From positions 124,001-188,000 of the forward strand of contig BSBM01000824.1 in NCBI GenBank assembly GCA_027924585.1: 64,000 nucleotides of DNA, written 5' to 3'. Numbering within the stretch: the stretch's first letter is position 1; the number at the start of each line of letters is the position of its first letter. Under the pieces are notes generated by a model. It saw only the letters and a list, made by a program, of their open reading frames with translations. It searched no databases and was not told the origin of the DNA. The stretch is from Larix kaempferi (lineage: Eukaryota > Streptophyta > Pinopsida > Pinales > Pinaceae). The translations under genes and the position numbers were made by a program. Below are positions 1 through 10,138 of the stretch, piece by piece.

Positions 1-467
1 ATTCACCACCCTCGAAGAGGACCCAGGATTGTTGCAAGTAAAGAATCATGTGAAAGATAAGAAAGAAGCAAAAGAGCAATTAGATGCAGAAGTGAAAGCC
101 CTGCTACCAAGAGAAAGGCTTCAAAAGTACCGAGAAATCAATGCGCTGAAGAAGGAAGTGCAAGCCTTCAGAGAAAAAGAAACTAAAATGGGAGATAAAT
201 CACAACCCTTACTGGAGGATTCAAACATGATCTCGCAGGAGATCGAGGAAACGTTAAAGGAGTTGCGCAAAAATCAAGAATAAGTGGAAGGCTAGGTCAG
301 TGATGAGATAACACTGGATATGTTGGAAACAACCAAGCAAGTTGAGAAAGACATGAAGGACCCAGTCGAAAAGTTGATTGTCACATAGAATGAGTTTGCT
401 GCACAGCCAGCTCCGCAGGTGGTGGAATAGCTTGGAGAAGTTGCAGGTGGCTCGAGGATGAGCCACA
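1..467 (+). pseudogene. 3' end of ORF3 of a C/D-family Gypsy element
   Basis: The first frame is open from the window start to a stop near 281, then continues with stops to the LTR at 468. The product is charged and rich in Lys, Glu and Gln, with coiled-coil character. It is homologous by eye to the minus-strand ORF3 at 14.1-14.3 kb: both share an EDPxLxQV motif followed by a charged helical stretch. No catalytic motif is visible and I do not recognise the family. Its position immediately before an LTR of the same sense shows that it is the last ORF of an element whose body lies left of the window. Because the same LTR is followed by a 5' leader at 14052, this piece probably belongs to an upstream tandem copy sharing the LTR. 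Confidence 0.6.
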
Positions 468-1062
468 TGTAAGTGTTAGGCGCTTTTTGGGCCTAGTCCA
501 ATGGGGCATTTTGAGCAAGAAGGATTTTTGGAAGTGCAGAGCTGAGCGCAGTTCAGTTGGAATGTTTTTTGTATAATTTTTTGGGATGCTGCGAAGTTGC
601 ATGCAATGCAGCGATAGAAGAGTTGCAAAGATCAGTGCTGCAAGGAGACAGCGCTACAATGTGTCCATTCTATGTGGATTCGACAAAGCAGATTGTTGGA
701 TGGAAGACGACATGGATTCCCGTTAGACCATCGGAGGTCTATTTTTGGTAAAGATGCTCCAGGAGTGTTAGGCCACAGGGAAGGAGCAGAAGCGGAAGAA
801 AGCGACTGGTCGCACATGTGAAAGAACCACTACTTGAACTAGTCGCAGGAGACCATTAGAGGAAGAACGGCTCAGTGAAAGTGACTTGTTGGAATGTGTG
901 TGACATGGAGGCTGATAGTGACATGAGGCATGCACTGAAGGTGGCCATGATGGAATATTCTATACCAGAAGCTAGTAGTCCGATTAAGGGAAAACCGTGA
1001 CAGTTTTGTAAACCTAAGGGTTTTAGCCTTCGAATTGTAAAGAAATGACCTATGGGCATGAT

Positions 1063-1070
1063 CTATAAAT
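1063..1070 (+). promoter_or_regulatory. TATA box of the D LTR
   Basis: CTATAAAT sits in the U3 part of the LTR, followed about 60 bases later by the conserved R-region block. The C-family LTR has the same CTATAAAT at the matching place on the other strand (39949-39956), so the site is conserved between diverged copies. Confidence 0.6.
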
Positions 1071-1757
1071 AATCTATATTTTTGTATGGGAAAGGGTTGC
1101 TGACTGTTCATTGTGTATTTTTGTCATTATTGATTTCATAAATCTCTATTAAGGAACACTTTGTAAAGGCTCTGCAAGCTGTGTGTGTAGAGGCCTATTG
1201 AGAGAGAAGAGAGTCTGCAGCTGAGTGCGTAGACAAAGAACTATTGTACCCTTCCCAAAGACTAATACAACAATAGTTCTTGTGCACATAGAATCCATCA
1301 TGGGGGTGAACCACATTAAATCCTGTGTAGTGTGATTTTTTACGGTTTGCACTTTTCTATTTGCTTACGAATGATTGTCTGAGTTCTCATTTATCAGTTG
1401 TTATGATTAATGATTTTGTATGTATTCGCCATAGGAGAAAGATGGGAATAATATGTTAAGTATTGTGTGAATGGATGAATGATGAATGCTCAGTACTCTA
1501 AGTCTGTGAAAGTGTCAGTTTATGAAATAATCACAATTGTATGTAGAGTCTAGGTTGTGTAACTCTTTATACACACTGCACTGGAGTTGCGCAGCATTGT
1601 ATGTTTCGTCTGCTTGCATTTGTTATAAATCTAAATAAACTAAGGCAGTAAGTGGATGATTAAGTGTTGAAGTAAATTCTTCCTATTATTTAAGTTTGGA
1701 AAATTAAGTGTATAAGTCAGTTGCGTTGTCTTGGGATTCACATTCTATCCGAACCGC

Positions 1758-1762
1758 GCAGT
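1758..1762. repeat. Target-site duplication of B1, left copy
   Basis: GCAGT here and ACAGT at 13766-13770 flank B1 and differ at one base. Removing B1 and one copy joins the two parts of D's LTR into one LTR colinear with the C LTR, which supports the insertion boundaries. Confidence 0.7.
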
Positions 1763-2501
1763 TGTTGCTTGGTTTTTCAACCAAGCATGTGCAAGGATGC
1801 ACCTATTAACTTGTAATAACAGTTTCAATATAAAACAAAAACAACTATGAATAAACTAATATAATCTGATCTAACATAAACATGTGTAAAACAAATAAAG
1901 AACTAAATTTGAGAACATAAGCAATAAGATCAATGGAAAAAACAATAACTTGAAAAATATTTGATTTTGTATTACCTCAAATTGTGAGGATGATGGGTGT
2001 TGAGAAACTCCAAGGTTGAGAAGATCCAATATCCAATGGTCTCTTCTTCTCCAAAGCTTCAATGGGGATCTTCAAACTCGAAATGGGAGGAAATGGCTCT
2101 CAAAGGGAATTTGGCAGCATAAGGATAGGATGAAAATGTGGATGTAAAGTGAGGAGCCCCTATCAACTTTTTATAGTTTTTGGTGATGGGGAATACGATT
2201 ATGGTTTTAAGGAAACGAATGGTATTAACCAACATGGTTTAGGTCTCTTTTTCCCTCTTTTTCCTTTTTTGAATATTTCTTATATTTTTATTCCCTTTTA
2301 ATATTTTTGGGAATTTTGGACCATTTTTTAGGGTTTTTTTTGTTTTTTGAGGAAAAATGCATATTTTGAGGGGAAAAAAGGTGTATTGTGGTCTTTTTGG
2401 TGACCTTTTGAAGGTTTTAGAGGCTCAAATGGTGGAAAAAGTGGACAAATGGGTCATGTGAATAAAGGAATGAGATCGTGAGCACTTTTTGGGTGTTAAC
2501 A
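1763..2501 (-). repeat. 3' LTR of B1
   Basis: 739 bp. Read on the minus strand it starts TGTTAACACCC and ends AAGCAACA, with TG/CA ends. It matches the LTR at 13027-13765 base for base apart from scattered substitutions, and matches B2's LTRs at 15785 and 29843. Confidence 0.9.
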
Positions 2502-2513
2502 GATTGCCCCCTA
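2502..2513 (-). other. Polypurine tract of B1
   Basis: On the minus strand, TAGGGGGCAATC lies directly before the 3' LTR start. B2 has CAGGGGGGAATC at the same place (29831-29842). This is the expected primer site for plus-strand DNA synthesis. Confidence 0.7.
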
Positions 2514-3839
2514 ATGTGTGAGGGAAGGAGCTCATCGTATGGCCGATAGACATCATAGTTATTTTGTCTTTTGTCTGGTGTTTGGAGAAGAGAATAGACC
2601 GATTGGAGACTGGAACAACGGCCCCTTGGAAGCTGCAAAAACTGAAAAAAAAAAATACATGGCCTCAAAATGAATGAGGAATAATCTCTGATTTTGGATA
2701 AGGCGGGCATACCCATGCTCGTATCAAGACATATACATAACAATTAGGCCCCAAGAAGGGGGACCTGAATAATATAAAAGATATGTTGGTACATCATAAT
2801 GGTATAGAGGGGAAACAATGCTGGGATGTACTCATGGTCATACCATGACTGATCTCAATAACTGATACACTGGAAAAGAGCAACAACCATTATGATTAAG
2901 GTGTCAAAAGGGTTGATGAACTACTGAATCTGAAGGTGTCCAACATCTATAGGGACTCAATGACTATGAGTCAACTTCTAAGGAGTATATGTAACTATAT
3001 ACTCGAGGGAGTATAAAACTGGGGTACATATAAAAATTGTTTCCAAGCGCAACCCGAATATCCATAGAATGTGTAACTGGTTGTTTCCTCTATCCAAATC
3101 TCAAATGTGGTAGAGTCAAGTGATATCCAGGGTCTTCAAAAAATAATTGAAAGGACTGATACCCTGTACGAGTCTCAATAATGTGATTAAGGTGTTGAAG
3201 TCAAGCATGTGAGAAACAATCATTTGGAGAGGCACTCAGGACTCCTTTCGAAATGATCCGTAGGAACTCATCACAAATGGTGATGAGTCCAAGGAACAGG
3301 GACCTCTAGGTCTATCCTCTGGAATAGATTTGGTTGGCGTCGACAAAGGGAGACCAGCAACTACCAAGGTGATGATGTTTCCTTAATAGGAGTGCTAGGT
3401 GTACAACTGAAGTGTGATAGTACTGATGGTAGGACTGACCTACCATGGGGATGGGGAATAAGTGGGGTCATCGAGTGGGTGGACTGAAACTTCTTTTTTT
3501 CAGAGCATGGTGACATGGTTGACCTGACAGCATAGGAAACTGACTATTAGGTGTGGGGATCATATCTTTGAGGGATCAAGGGTATGTATTGTAGATTGGA
3601 GTGACTCCGGGGGGACAAGCTGATGGATGCTATTGGGAGACTCTCAGGGTGACATATTGCAGAATGCTTTGAACAAAGGCAACCATACTGGGGAAGCTTC
3701 CATATGAGTAGACATGATCTGTTATGGCACCGAAAAGCACCATTGGGTCCTTCTTCACGGTTTTAATGAGCTCGAAGCAGGAATACAAGTTTGCTCTAAA
3801 ATGGTACTGTCTTGTGGATTTATGTGAGCCCAGGACTAT
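2514..3839 (-). other. 3' noncoding region of B1
   Basis: About 1.3 kb between the hairpin region and the polypurine tract. It has no convincing ORF and is colinear with 28.6-29.8 kb of B2 on the opposite strand. Conservation between copies is patchy but clear, for example around the repeated motif marking a day-neutral stretch of short direct repeats near 3000-3200. I see no protein or RNA signature in it. Confidence 0.5.
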
Positions 3840-4320
3840 TCATGCTCGTGAGTGCTTTCATTTTTAAGGAGTCTGAAAATGATAAGAAGACTCTGAATTG
3901 GTGGAGGAGTACCATCTTGTGGATTTGTACGAGCCCAAGCAGGTGATTTCTCATGGTTTCTTTCAATTTTAGAGAGTCTGAAAGTGGTAAGTAGACTCCA
4001 TTGGTGTTCTTTTTCGTATGTTAGTCTCCAAGGCTCGAAAAAGGATAAAATGATACAAATGGAGAACTCTTCTAGCTGATGTGACTAGAGTATTCCTTTT
4101 TCATAATTAATCTACAAGGTCCGGAAAAGGGGTAAACTTATACCAGGTAGATGCCCTTTCAGATACTTTTAGTGAGCATGAAAGGAAGCAAGATTGCTCA
4201 ACAATCTTTTCATTGTTTTAGGAGTCAGAAAAAAGCTTAACATAAACTCCATAAGTGCCTTTTTCGTAAAAGAATTGCTCAGCCCGAAAAAGGGGTAAAA
4301 TTATACCGAACAAAAAGGTA
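3840..4320. other. Series of short stem-loops in the B1 3' region
   Basis: Several inverted repeats follow one another: GAGTCT with AGACTC (near 3870 and 3970), TTTTTCG with CGAAAAA (near 4010-4040), CCTTTTT-type with GGAAAAGG (near 4095-4130), CCTTTCA with TGAAAGG (near 4150-4175), AAGATTG with CAATCTT around a five-base loop (near 4190-4208), and CCTTTTTCG with CGAAAAAGG (near 4258-4292). B2 carries the corresponding block at 28.13-28.6 kb. It lies upstream of the antisense promoter and downstream of pol in element sense. A role in RNA structure or in the antisense promoter is inference. Confidence 0.5.
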
Positions 4321-4322
4321 TT

Positions 4323-4916
4323 GGTGAGAGCGAGGAATGACCTCGAGCATCGTCACGAGCGGGGAAAACTGAATCCGATGACATAAAGATCGTCAAAAAT
4401 AGGCAACGGCCGATGTGGCATGCAAACTGAGGTGATGAGGGGCATTTTGGAGAAATGCCCAAAAATTATGGGGGTGAGAGCGAGAAATGATCTCAAGCAT
4501 CATCACGAGCGCAGAAAACTGAATCTAGCGATATAAAGATCGTCAACAACGGGAAACAGCCGATGTGGCATGCAAACCGAGATGACGAGGGGCATGTAAA
4601 AAATGCCCAAAAAATCTGGTGGTGAGAGTGAGAAATGATCTCAAGCATCGTCACGTGTGTAGAAAACAGAATCTGGCAACATAAAGATCGTAAAAAATGG
4701 ACAACGGTTGATGTGGCATGCAAATCGAGGCGACGAGGGGTATGTAAAAAATGCTCAAAAAATATGGTGGTGAGAGTGAGAAATGATCTCAAGCATTGTC
4801 ACAAGCACAGAAAACTGAATCCGGCAATATAAGACTCGTCAAAAACGGACAACGACTGATGTGGCATGCAAACCGACGCGATGAGGGGCATGAGAAAAAA
4901 TCTCGAAAAAGGGACC
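4323..4916 (+). repeat. Four tandem 149-bp repeats upstream of the antisense promoter
   Basis: Units start at 4323, 4473, 4621 and 4769, each beginning GGTGAGAG. Each has a conserved TGTGGCATGCAAA core containing CATGCA, the core of the RY element bound by plant B3 factors (established for seed gene promoters; relevance here is inferred). The array ends about 125 bases before the TATA box at 5042, the layout of a repeated upstream enhancer. B2 has only one full and one partial unit. Confidence 0.8.
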
Positions 4917-5041
4917 TGGTGGAATCAGGAAAAGGAGTGGACTATCATGAATTTCTCGTTGCGCTTATTCCAACGGTACCAATGGTTTGAAAAATGGACG
5001 TCGTATGGTGCCGAAATGGTTGATTGAAAATGGTCAAATTT

Positions 5042-5049
5042 CTATAAAT
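5042..5049 (+). promoter_or_regulatory. TATA box of the antisense PMD gene in B1
   Basis: CTATAAAT within a segment conserved in B2, where the equivalent is CCTATAAAC on the minus strand (27591-27598). In both copies it is followed by a GGGCCC- or GGACCC-containing block, a short exon and a CAG|GTAAG donor. The conservation and spacing support a real promoter directing transcription opposite to gag-pol. Confidence 0.65.
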
Positions 5050-5176
5050 AGCAAGTGGGCCCAATGTGACAAGTGTCATTTTCATCGTTGAGTTTCACAA
5101 AGTAATTGAGTTGGTCAGAGCATTTTCTTGATTTGTGGGAGATTTGACCATTGGTTTTTCATTCTGTGAGTTTCAG

Positions 5177-5594
5177 GTAAGCCTATGTGCCTTAGCCTTT
5201 CAAATTATTTCCTTTCTGGTTTGCATCGGGGCGCCGGAGGCTGCATAATTCCACATTGGCTTCTCAAAATGGAATATCGTGGGTTTCGACTCATTTTCCG
5301 CGATGCAAATCATGGGTATGGGCTTGATAGCCGTGATGTGCATCAGGACTGTGGGTCCGATAGTCATGATGTTCATCGCGGCTGTGAGGGTTGGTAGTCA
5401 CGATGTTCATCGCAACTGTGGGGCTTAAAGCCGCGATGTCCATCACGACTGTGGGGCTGATACCCGCGATGTTCATCGCGGATGTGAGGTTGAAAGTCAC
5501 GATGTTCATTGTGGTTAAGAGCCTAAAAGTCACGATGGGGACTTTGGGGAAAAAAATTTGCTTTGCTAAAAAAATTTACTTTGGTTTTTGGCAG
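5177..5594 (+). other. Predicted intron 1 of the antisense PMD gene (B1)
   Basis: The donor is CAG|GTAAGCCTAT at 5177 and the acceptor is TTTTTGGCAG at 5594, giving 418 bases. B2 has the same donor sequence and an acceptor at the same place (27462 to 27061, 402 bases). In both copies the first ATG of the PMD frame follows the acceptor after a single G. The palindrome array occupies much of this intron. Splicing is predicted from sequence only. Confidence 0.6.
5297..5540 (+). repeat. 33-bp palindrome array inside the antisense intron (B1)
   Basis: Eight units with a 33-base period (one 34) begin near 5298, 5331, 5364, 5397, 5430, 5463, 5496 and 5529. The core is CCGCGATGTTCATCGCGG, an inverted repeat of two 8-base arms around 2 bases, best preserved at 5464-5481. 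Most departures are C to T or G to A at CpG, as expected for a methylated sequence. The spacer is CTGTGGGGCTGATA-like. The same core and period recur in the leader (12585-12830) and in both places in B2. Confidence 0.85.
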
Positions 5595-6191
5595 GATGTT
5601 GAGGAGGCTGCTGGCGTCATGGAGGGAGAGGGAGATTGATGTGGAGCTGATGGGAAGGATTCAGGATGACCTGAATGTGCGAGAGGCCTGGGCGTTGGGT
5701 GGACTACTAAAGTTTGCTCAGATACCTATTATGTGTTCAGTCAAAGATCTGCTGAACAATTTGGTTGACTTCTGGGTCCCGGAGGAGTTGGAATTCATGA
5801 TGCAAGGTGAGCGACTAGAGATCACCTTGATCGATGTGTACTTTCTTACTGGCTTGCCCCGTTTGGGTGAGATAGAGGAGTTGCAGTCGAGGATTCTAGC
5901 TAGCATGGATATTGAGTATCTACTAGAGAGATTCTATGTTCCGGGGGCCCGTACGCAAAACAGCGCATTGAGTGTCTATGATCTGTGGGAGTCGGAGATG
6001 CAGGAGGTGGCGGCTTGTGTTTTGCGGGTTCTTGGTGCATAGACACCTTATCGTTTGTCTGGGGGGAAAACGATGATGGTAGACAGTGTCCTGAGGGGCA
6101 CATATTTTGCTTGGGGGCAGATGTTTTTGGCCTATGCTCAGCGAGAGCTGAACAAGGTTAGTCAGGAGGGAGGAGAGTTCAACTATGCTTC
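5595..6191 (+). pseudogene. Antisense plant mobile domain (PMD) ORF, truncated
   Basis: The frame opens at ATG 5596 just after a predicted splice acceptor and encodes about 150 residues to a stop at 6040, then continues in frame to 6191. The signature LTLxDVYFLTGLPRLGE (here with Ile for the second Leu-Thr position) and an upstream LLKFAQIP block are typical of the PMD, the domain of Arabidopsis MAIN/MAIL proteins that also occurs in plant transposons. B2 carries the same protein on its minus strand, with 3' exons missing here. The sequence ends abruptly after FNYAS where an internal deletion joins it to the RT. It runs opposite to gag-pol. It is known that extra ORFs, some antisense, occur in plant Gypsy elements; function in the element is not established. 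Confidence 0.75.
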
Positions 6192-6866
6192 TGAAATGAC
6201 AAATCCCAGCAGGAGACCTACTGGAATGCAAAAGACAAACTTGAGTGGGTGCAGGTGGATGTTGTATTTTCGACAACGTAAGAAGACTTGTCGAAGATCA
6301 TCTAAATGGTCAGATTGTTTCTTAGAGTGAGCCATGAGGTCATCTAGGTAAACTAATATGATTTTATTCAGGTCGTGAAAACAATAAGTCATGGCTCATT
6401 GGAAAGTGGCTCTAGCATTCTTGAGACCGAAAGGCATGATGCGATAGGCGAAGGTGCCCCATGGGGTAGTAAAAGCAGTCTTGTATTGATCTTCTTTATG
6501 GATTTTGATTTGGTTGTATCGGGAGAAATCGTCCATAAAAGAAAGTACCTCATGCCCCGCACATGCATCGATTAGTTGGTCAATAAATGGTGTGGGGAAG
6601 TTTTCCTTGGGATAGGCTAGGTTGAGGTCACGGAAGTCAGTACAGATGCGGATGGTGCCAAATTTTTTATTGAATGGTATTGGGTTTGAAACCCAGGTGG
6701 TATATGCAATCGGGTATATGAAACCTGCTGCTCGAAGCTTCTCAATTTCTGCTTTGATCGCTGGAAGCTTGGATGGGTGAATGGGACATTGTTTCTGGCG
6801 GACTGGTGATATGTTGGGCCAAGTTTTTATGTGATCTTCTACGATGGTAGGATAAAGACCAGGCAT
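6192..6866 (-). pseudogene. Reverse transcriptase of B1, C-terminus deleted
   Basis: Two open stretches (6396-6866 and 6183-6392) are separated by one frame break. Recognisable RT blocks are the AGFIYPIAYTTWVSNPI region, RICTDFRDLN, the FMDDFSRYNQI block, MPFGLKNARATFQ and the catalytic YLDD at about 6339-6350. The catalytic aspartates are intact, unlike those of B2. The protein stops being RT after GFVISE, where sequence switches to the 3' end of the PMD ORF. The thumb, RNase H and integrase are absent. Confidence 0.85.
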
Positions 6867-8135
6867 CTCGGTATAAGACCAGGCGAAGACATCTCAAAAT
6901 TCTTGGAAGAGTTTTTTATAAGCTTGGGTTTCTTTTTCAGTGCATGATGCGCCTAAAGAGATAAGCTCAAGTTTTTCGGGTGTGGTGGAGATGTCAATTT
7001 TTATAATGGGAGAAATGTTAGCCATGTTACCTTTTTCGAAGGCTTCTAGAGCTGGTATTGGATCTTTGAACCAATCGACCTTGGTTGGTAAGAAGTCCTT
7101 GAATTCAACAGATAGTTGGTTTGTGATGGTGGACATAGACACCTCAGGGAGGAAGTACGATCGATGGTGTATATCATCCCAAGGGTAGTCTGGTGCAGTG
7201 AGTGTTTCTAGGATTTCTTCATCACTGTGGAAGTAGTGTGTCATTAAATTAATTCGTTCGGGTTTATAAGTAGTTGAAATCATATAAATGGTATTGATTT
7301 CTTCTGAATGGGAAGATTCTGGGGGAATATTTCCTCAATAAGTGGTGGGGATATCTCTAGGTCGACATTATTCAACTCGTATAGTGTTGCTCTGTAATCT
7401 GGGAGGTCAAGGCAGTGATGTGAATAATGGCCGCAGATGCTACATATTGCACAAGGGTGGTTTGTGCACAATGATTTATCGCAAGGCTGAGTGGGGAGTT
7501 CTAGTTTGTTGACTGAAACGTTGGTGTCATCATCCAACATATTCATGTGTTCTTGAAGTGCTAGTAGTTGTGGACATAGATGGGTAGCGTGGCCTATATC
7601 ATCGCACAAGGAGCACTTAGGGAGCACATGGGTTGGGGGATTCTTAGTTAATTTGGGAGTCACTGGGGGGGTTCGCGTTGTGGGTGTAGTGTTGTAGGTT
7701 TGTGGACCTCTGCCCCCAGTGTGGTGGGATTGAGAGGGGACCTAACTAGATGTCGATGTAGTGCCCCCTGCTGGAGGTTGTCGGTTTTGGGTGTTCGAAA
7801 CACCTGGTGGTGGACAATTTTGGGGGTTGGGTATGCTAGGTGGTGGATGGTTCAACATATTCATGGGTTGTACCGGTTGTAAAAAAATGGTTGGAGTCGG
7901 TGGGGGGTTCGGGGCAGGCAAGTACCATACAGGTAATCCTAATGTTAAACCTAGAAGGTTGAGTGTAGCCATTACTGGTGTGCAGACAACTCCTGAAAAT
8001 GGAAACAAGAATGGGATAGTGTGAATCGGTGTTGTTCCGATATGACTAGGCACGATGGGTGCTTTTGGAGGTGGTTGAGGTTGTTGAGGATGTTGTTGTT
8101 CATTGTGTGATATGGTGCACAAATTGGATACTTTA
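6867..8135 (-). pseudogene. Protease-RT linker with two CCHC zinc knuckles (B1)
   Basis: Open stretches at 6894-7283, 7280-7663 and 7742-8122 form one broken coding region between protease and RT. Near 7500-7620 it has CSLCDDIGHATHLC, a CX2CX4HX4C knuckle, and near 7420-7460 a second, CAICSICGHYSHHC. The second resembles the gag knuckle of the same element (TNHPCSIC...YGHYTH). The N-terminal part is proline-rich. Knuckles normally sit at the end of gag, so a pair after the protease is unusual; B2 confirms the arrangement at 21.5-21.7 kb. Confidence 0.7.
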
Positions 8136-8136
8136 G

Positions 8137-9159
8137 TTACCTGGATAGGGGGTGGGATAGAAGAAAACTGGTGGGCATGGGAGTATCCGAATATATCCCA
8201 GGTTCGACTGAGGAGACGAATGATGTGGGTGCATTCTGAACGGGTTGTTCGATCATAGGAAGAACATTTTTAGGCGCTGCGGGGGCATTGGGATCATAGT
8301 ATGTAATCTGGTCAATTTTGACTACGCATCCTTCATGGGAGAACATCATGAGGTGGAAAATTGAAGAAGCGACAGCTTTCATTTTATACATGTAGCTTTG
8401 TCCCAGAAGGAGATTGTAATCAAGTTGGGCGTTAATGACCTCTATATCTTTGAGAACCAATTTTCCCCCAAGCTGTATGGGTACGTTCACTAACAAACCT
8501 TGAGGTTGAGCTGCACGGCCATCGTAAGCTCACAATGCGGTAGTTGAAGGTTGTAGCATTGGGGATCCAAGTTTCTACCATATGAAATTCGACATAACCC
8601 AGGTGGAGGCACCTTCATCGATTATGCATCGATGAACGACGAGGTTGCAAATAGACATAGAAACTTGAAAAGCTAGAGATGAAGGAAGACGAGGTTCGGC
8701 TTGGTCTATGTTGAAAGCCATCATGTTGGAGTCGTTAGGCTCTATGACATCGATGGCAGATAACAACAATTTTCTCAGTGGAGGACAATTTTTTAGGATT
8801 TCTAGAGTGGACATAGTGGCAAGGGACTGAGCTAAATCCTCTACAATGTTATAGTTGGAAGCTGCACGAGCGTTAGGGTTATCGTTAATTTGTCTCAAAG
8901 GGAAATGAGGTGCTTTTGTACCCCCGTCCATGGGCATATTGGGTATGCAAAGTGGTTGATCGGTTGGGAGAGTATTAGAAGATGGGTCGGTAGGTGTGGC
9001 CTCAAGGGCATAGCCGTATTTATTTCGATGGGTTTGAAGATTGACATCATTTGATGACATCATTAGCAAATGGTGAGTGTTGGACTCTGGATGCTGGTAA
9101 TCAGCTGCTGCATAGGTGATCTGCTCCTGTGTTGTAGCAAATCCTTGAGGGGGGATCAT
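8137..9159 (-). pseudogene. Aspartic protease region of B1
   Basis: Two open segments (8575-9159 and 8137-8496) are split by stops. The active-site block reads VHRCIIDEGAST, corresponding to the DxGA-type retropepsin motif. About 60 residues later LDYNLLLGQSYMYKM matches the conserved LLG block near the C-terminus of Gypsy proteases. B2 has the same pair of motifs. The roughly 150 residues before the active site are of unknown function. The enzyme would process the polyprotein in the virus-like particle. Confidence 0.75.
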
Positions 9160-10138
9160 TTGGAGAAGTGTTTACCACGCCTTGGTTTGGTAGGGGGTTT
9201 TACAATATCATGGGTTGTGGCTGGGGAGGGGGTGCTGGCTGAGTAGCATGCCCTTGTCGTTGGGCATCATCGGTCTAGAGTTGACGTGCTCGATCTAAAT
9301 GGGGGAAATTATGTGTGTAATGGCCGTAGACCCCGCATATAGAACATGGGTGGTTTGTTCTCAAATTAGGATTTTTTCCCTGTTTTGGTGGACGATGAGG
9401 GTTTTGGTTGGGGGAAGCAGCGTTGTTATTATTTGGGGGATTAGGTGGTGGTCCACCTTGGTTTTATTGTTGGTTGTTTCAACGGTTACATCCTTTTTCA
9501 CGATTTTGTTGACCTCCTTGGTTACGCTAGTTATTCTGGTTTTGAGGTTGGTGTTGCTATGCATATACATGCCCTTTGGCAGTAGGTGGGTTTTGAGGTC
9601 TTGCAGGCTCTAGAGTAGTTTGCGGTGGGTAGTAAGCAGGAGGGTTATGAGGTGGACCTGGTGCTTGTTGTGGTTGTGGGTAACCTTAAGCTACTGGAAG
9701 TGTTGGAGCAGGAGGTGTTGCTTGTTGATGATAATAAGCTGATTGGGCTTGTGGCTGAACTGGAGTCTGATGGGATAGCTGGTTATAATATGGAGATGGT
9801 GCATAAGCTGATGGTGCTTTCCCATAACATTGTGGTGGGCATGAGGGTCCATGAGTGTGGTGTGTGTGCATTATTGGAGCATATGAAGTTGTAGCTCCAG
9901 AATGAGATGTAGCCCTAGAAGTGTCTGGGGCATTGTTTGTACTCATCATGGTAAAAGGTTTGTTTTGCACCATAACCTGGCCGGTAATACCATCGGCGGC
10001 ATGGGATACCCCCGGTGCGTCATTCCGGGATGGATTGCCGCATGGGGCATCAGGTAAAATGGTGTATAGATATCCAGACTGGGCATATACGAGGTCGAAT
10101 TGGTGAGCTTTTAGGATGGCTTCTTCTTCCAACCGGGG
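9160..10138 (-). pseudogene. Gag C-terminal region of B1 with zinc knuckle
   Basis: A Pro/Gln/Tyr-rich segment (9686-10132) with many stops afterwards links the capsid-like domain to the protease. At about 9310-9360 it has a nucleocapsid-type motif, CSIC...YGHYTHNF, in which the last Cys of CX2CX4HX4C has become Phe (Trp in B2). It is inactive by decay. The segment should bind the element's RNA in an intact copy. Confidence 0.65.

Larger units (their letters stand above)
468..1762 (+). repeat. LTR of Gypsy element D, first part
   Basis: It begins TGTAAGTGTTAGG after the ORF3 tail and runs to the B1 insertion; the remainder is at 13771-14051, giving about 1576 bp. It aligns by eye along its whole length, on the opposite strand, with the 1542-bp LTR at 39017-40558. 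Shared landmarks are a TATA box, an R/U5 block with GAGAGAAGAGAGTCTG, and a GGTTCACCCC block. Sense is plus, set by the TATA box and the upstream coding sequence. GCGCAG motifs recur in the promoter half. Confidence 0.8.

Noticed and set aside
5297-5540. Regular repeats with palindromic cores, resembling a CRISPR array
   Set aside because: Spacers are themselves repeated and similar, the units are contiguous at 33 bases, the context is a plant retrotransposon and no cas gene exists.
5291-5639. Open frames across the palindrome array on both strands
   Set aside because: The 33-base period is a multiple of three, which keeps frames open; the segment lies in a predicted intron and the B2 equivalent has a 34-base period, which would shift the frame in each unit.
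5595-6191. PMD ORF as an independent host gene or a Mutator-like transposon
   Set aside because: It occurs in two separately inserted copies at the same place between pol and LTR, and no terminal inverted repeats or transposase accompany it.
7700-9613. Several plus-strand frames antisense to B1 gag-pol, such as 9299-9613 and 7761-8024
   Set aside because: They mirror the protease and gag coding regions, have low-complexity hydrophobic products and no equivalents in B2.
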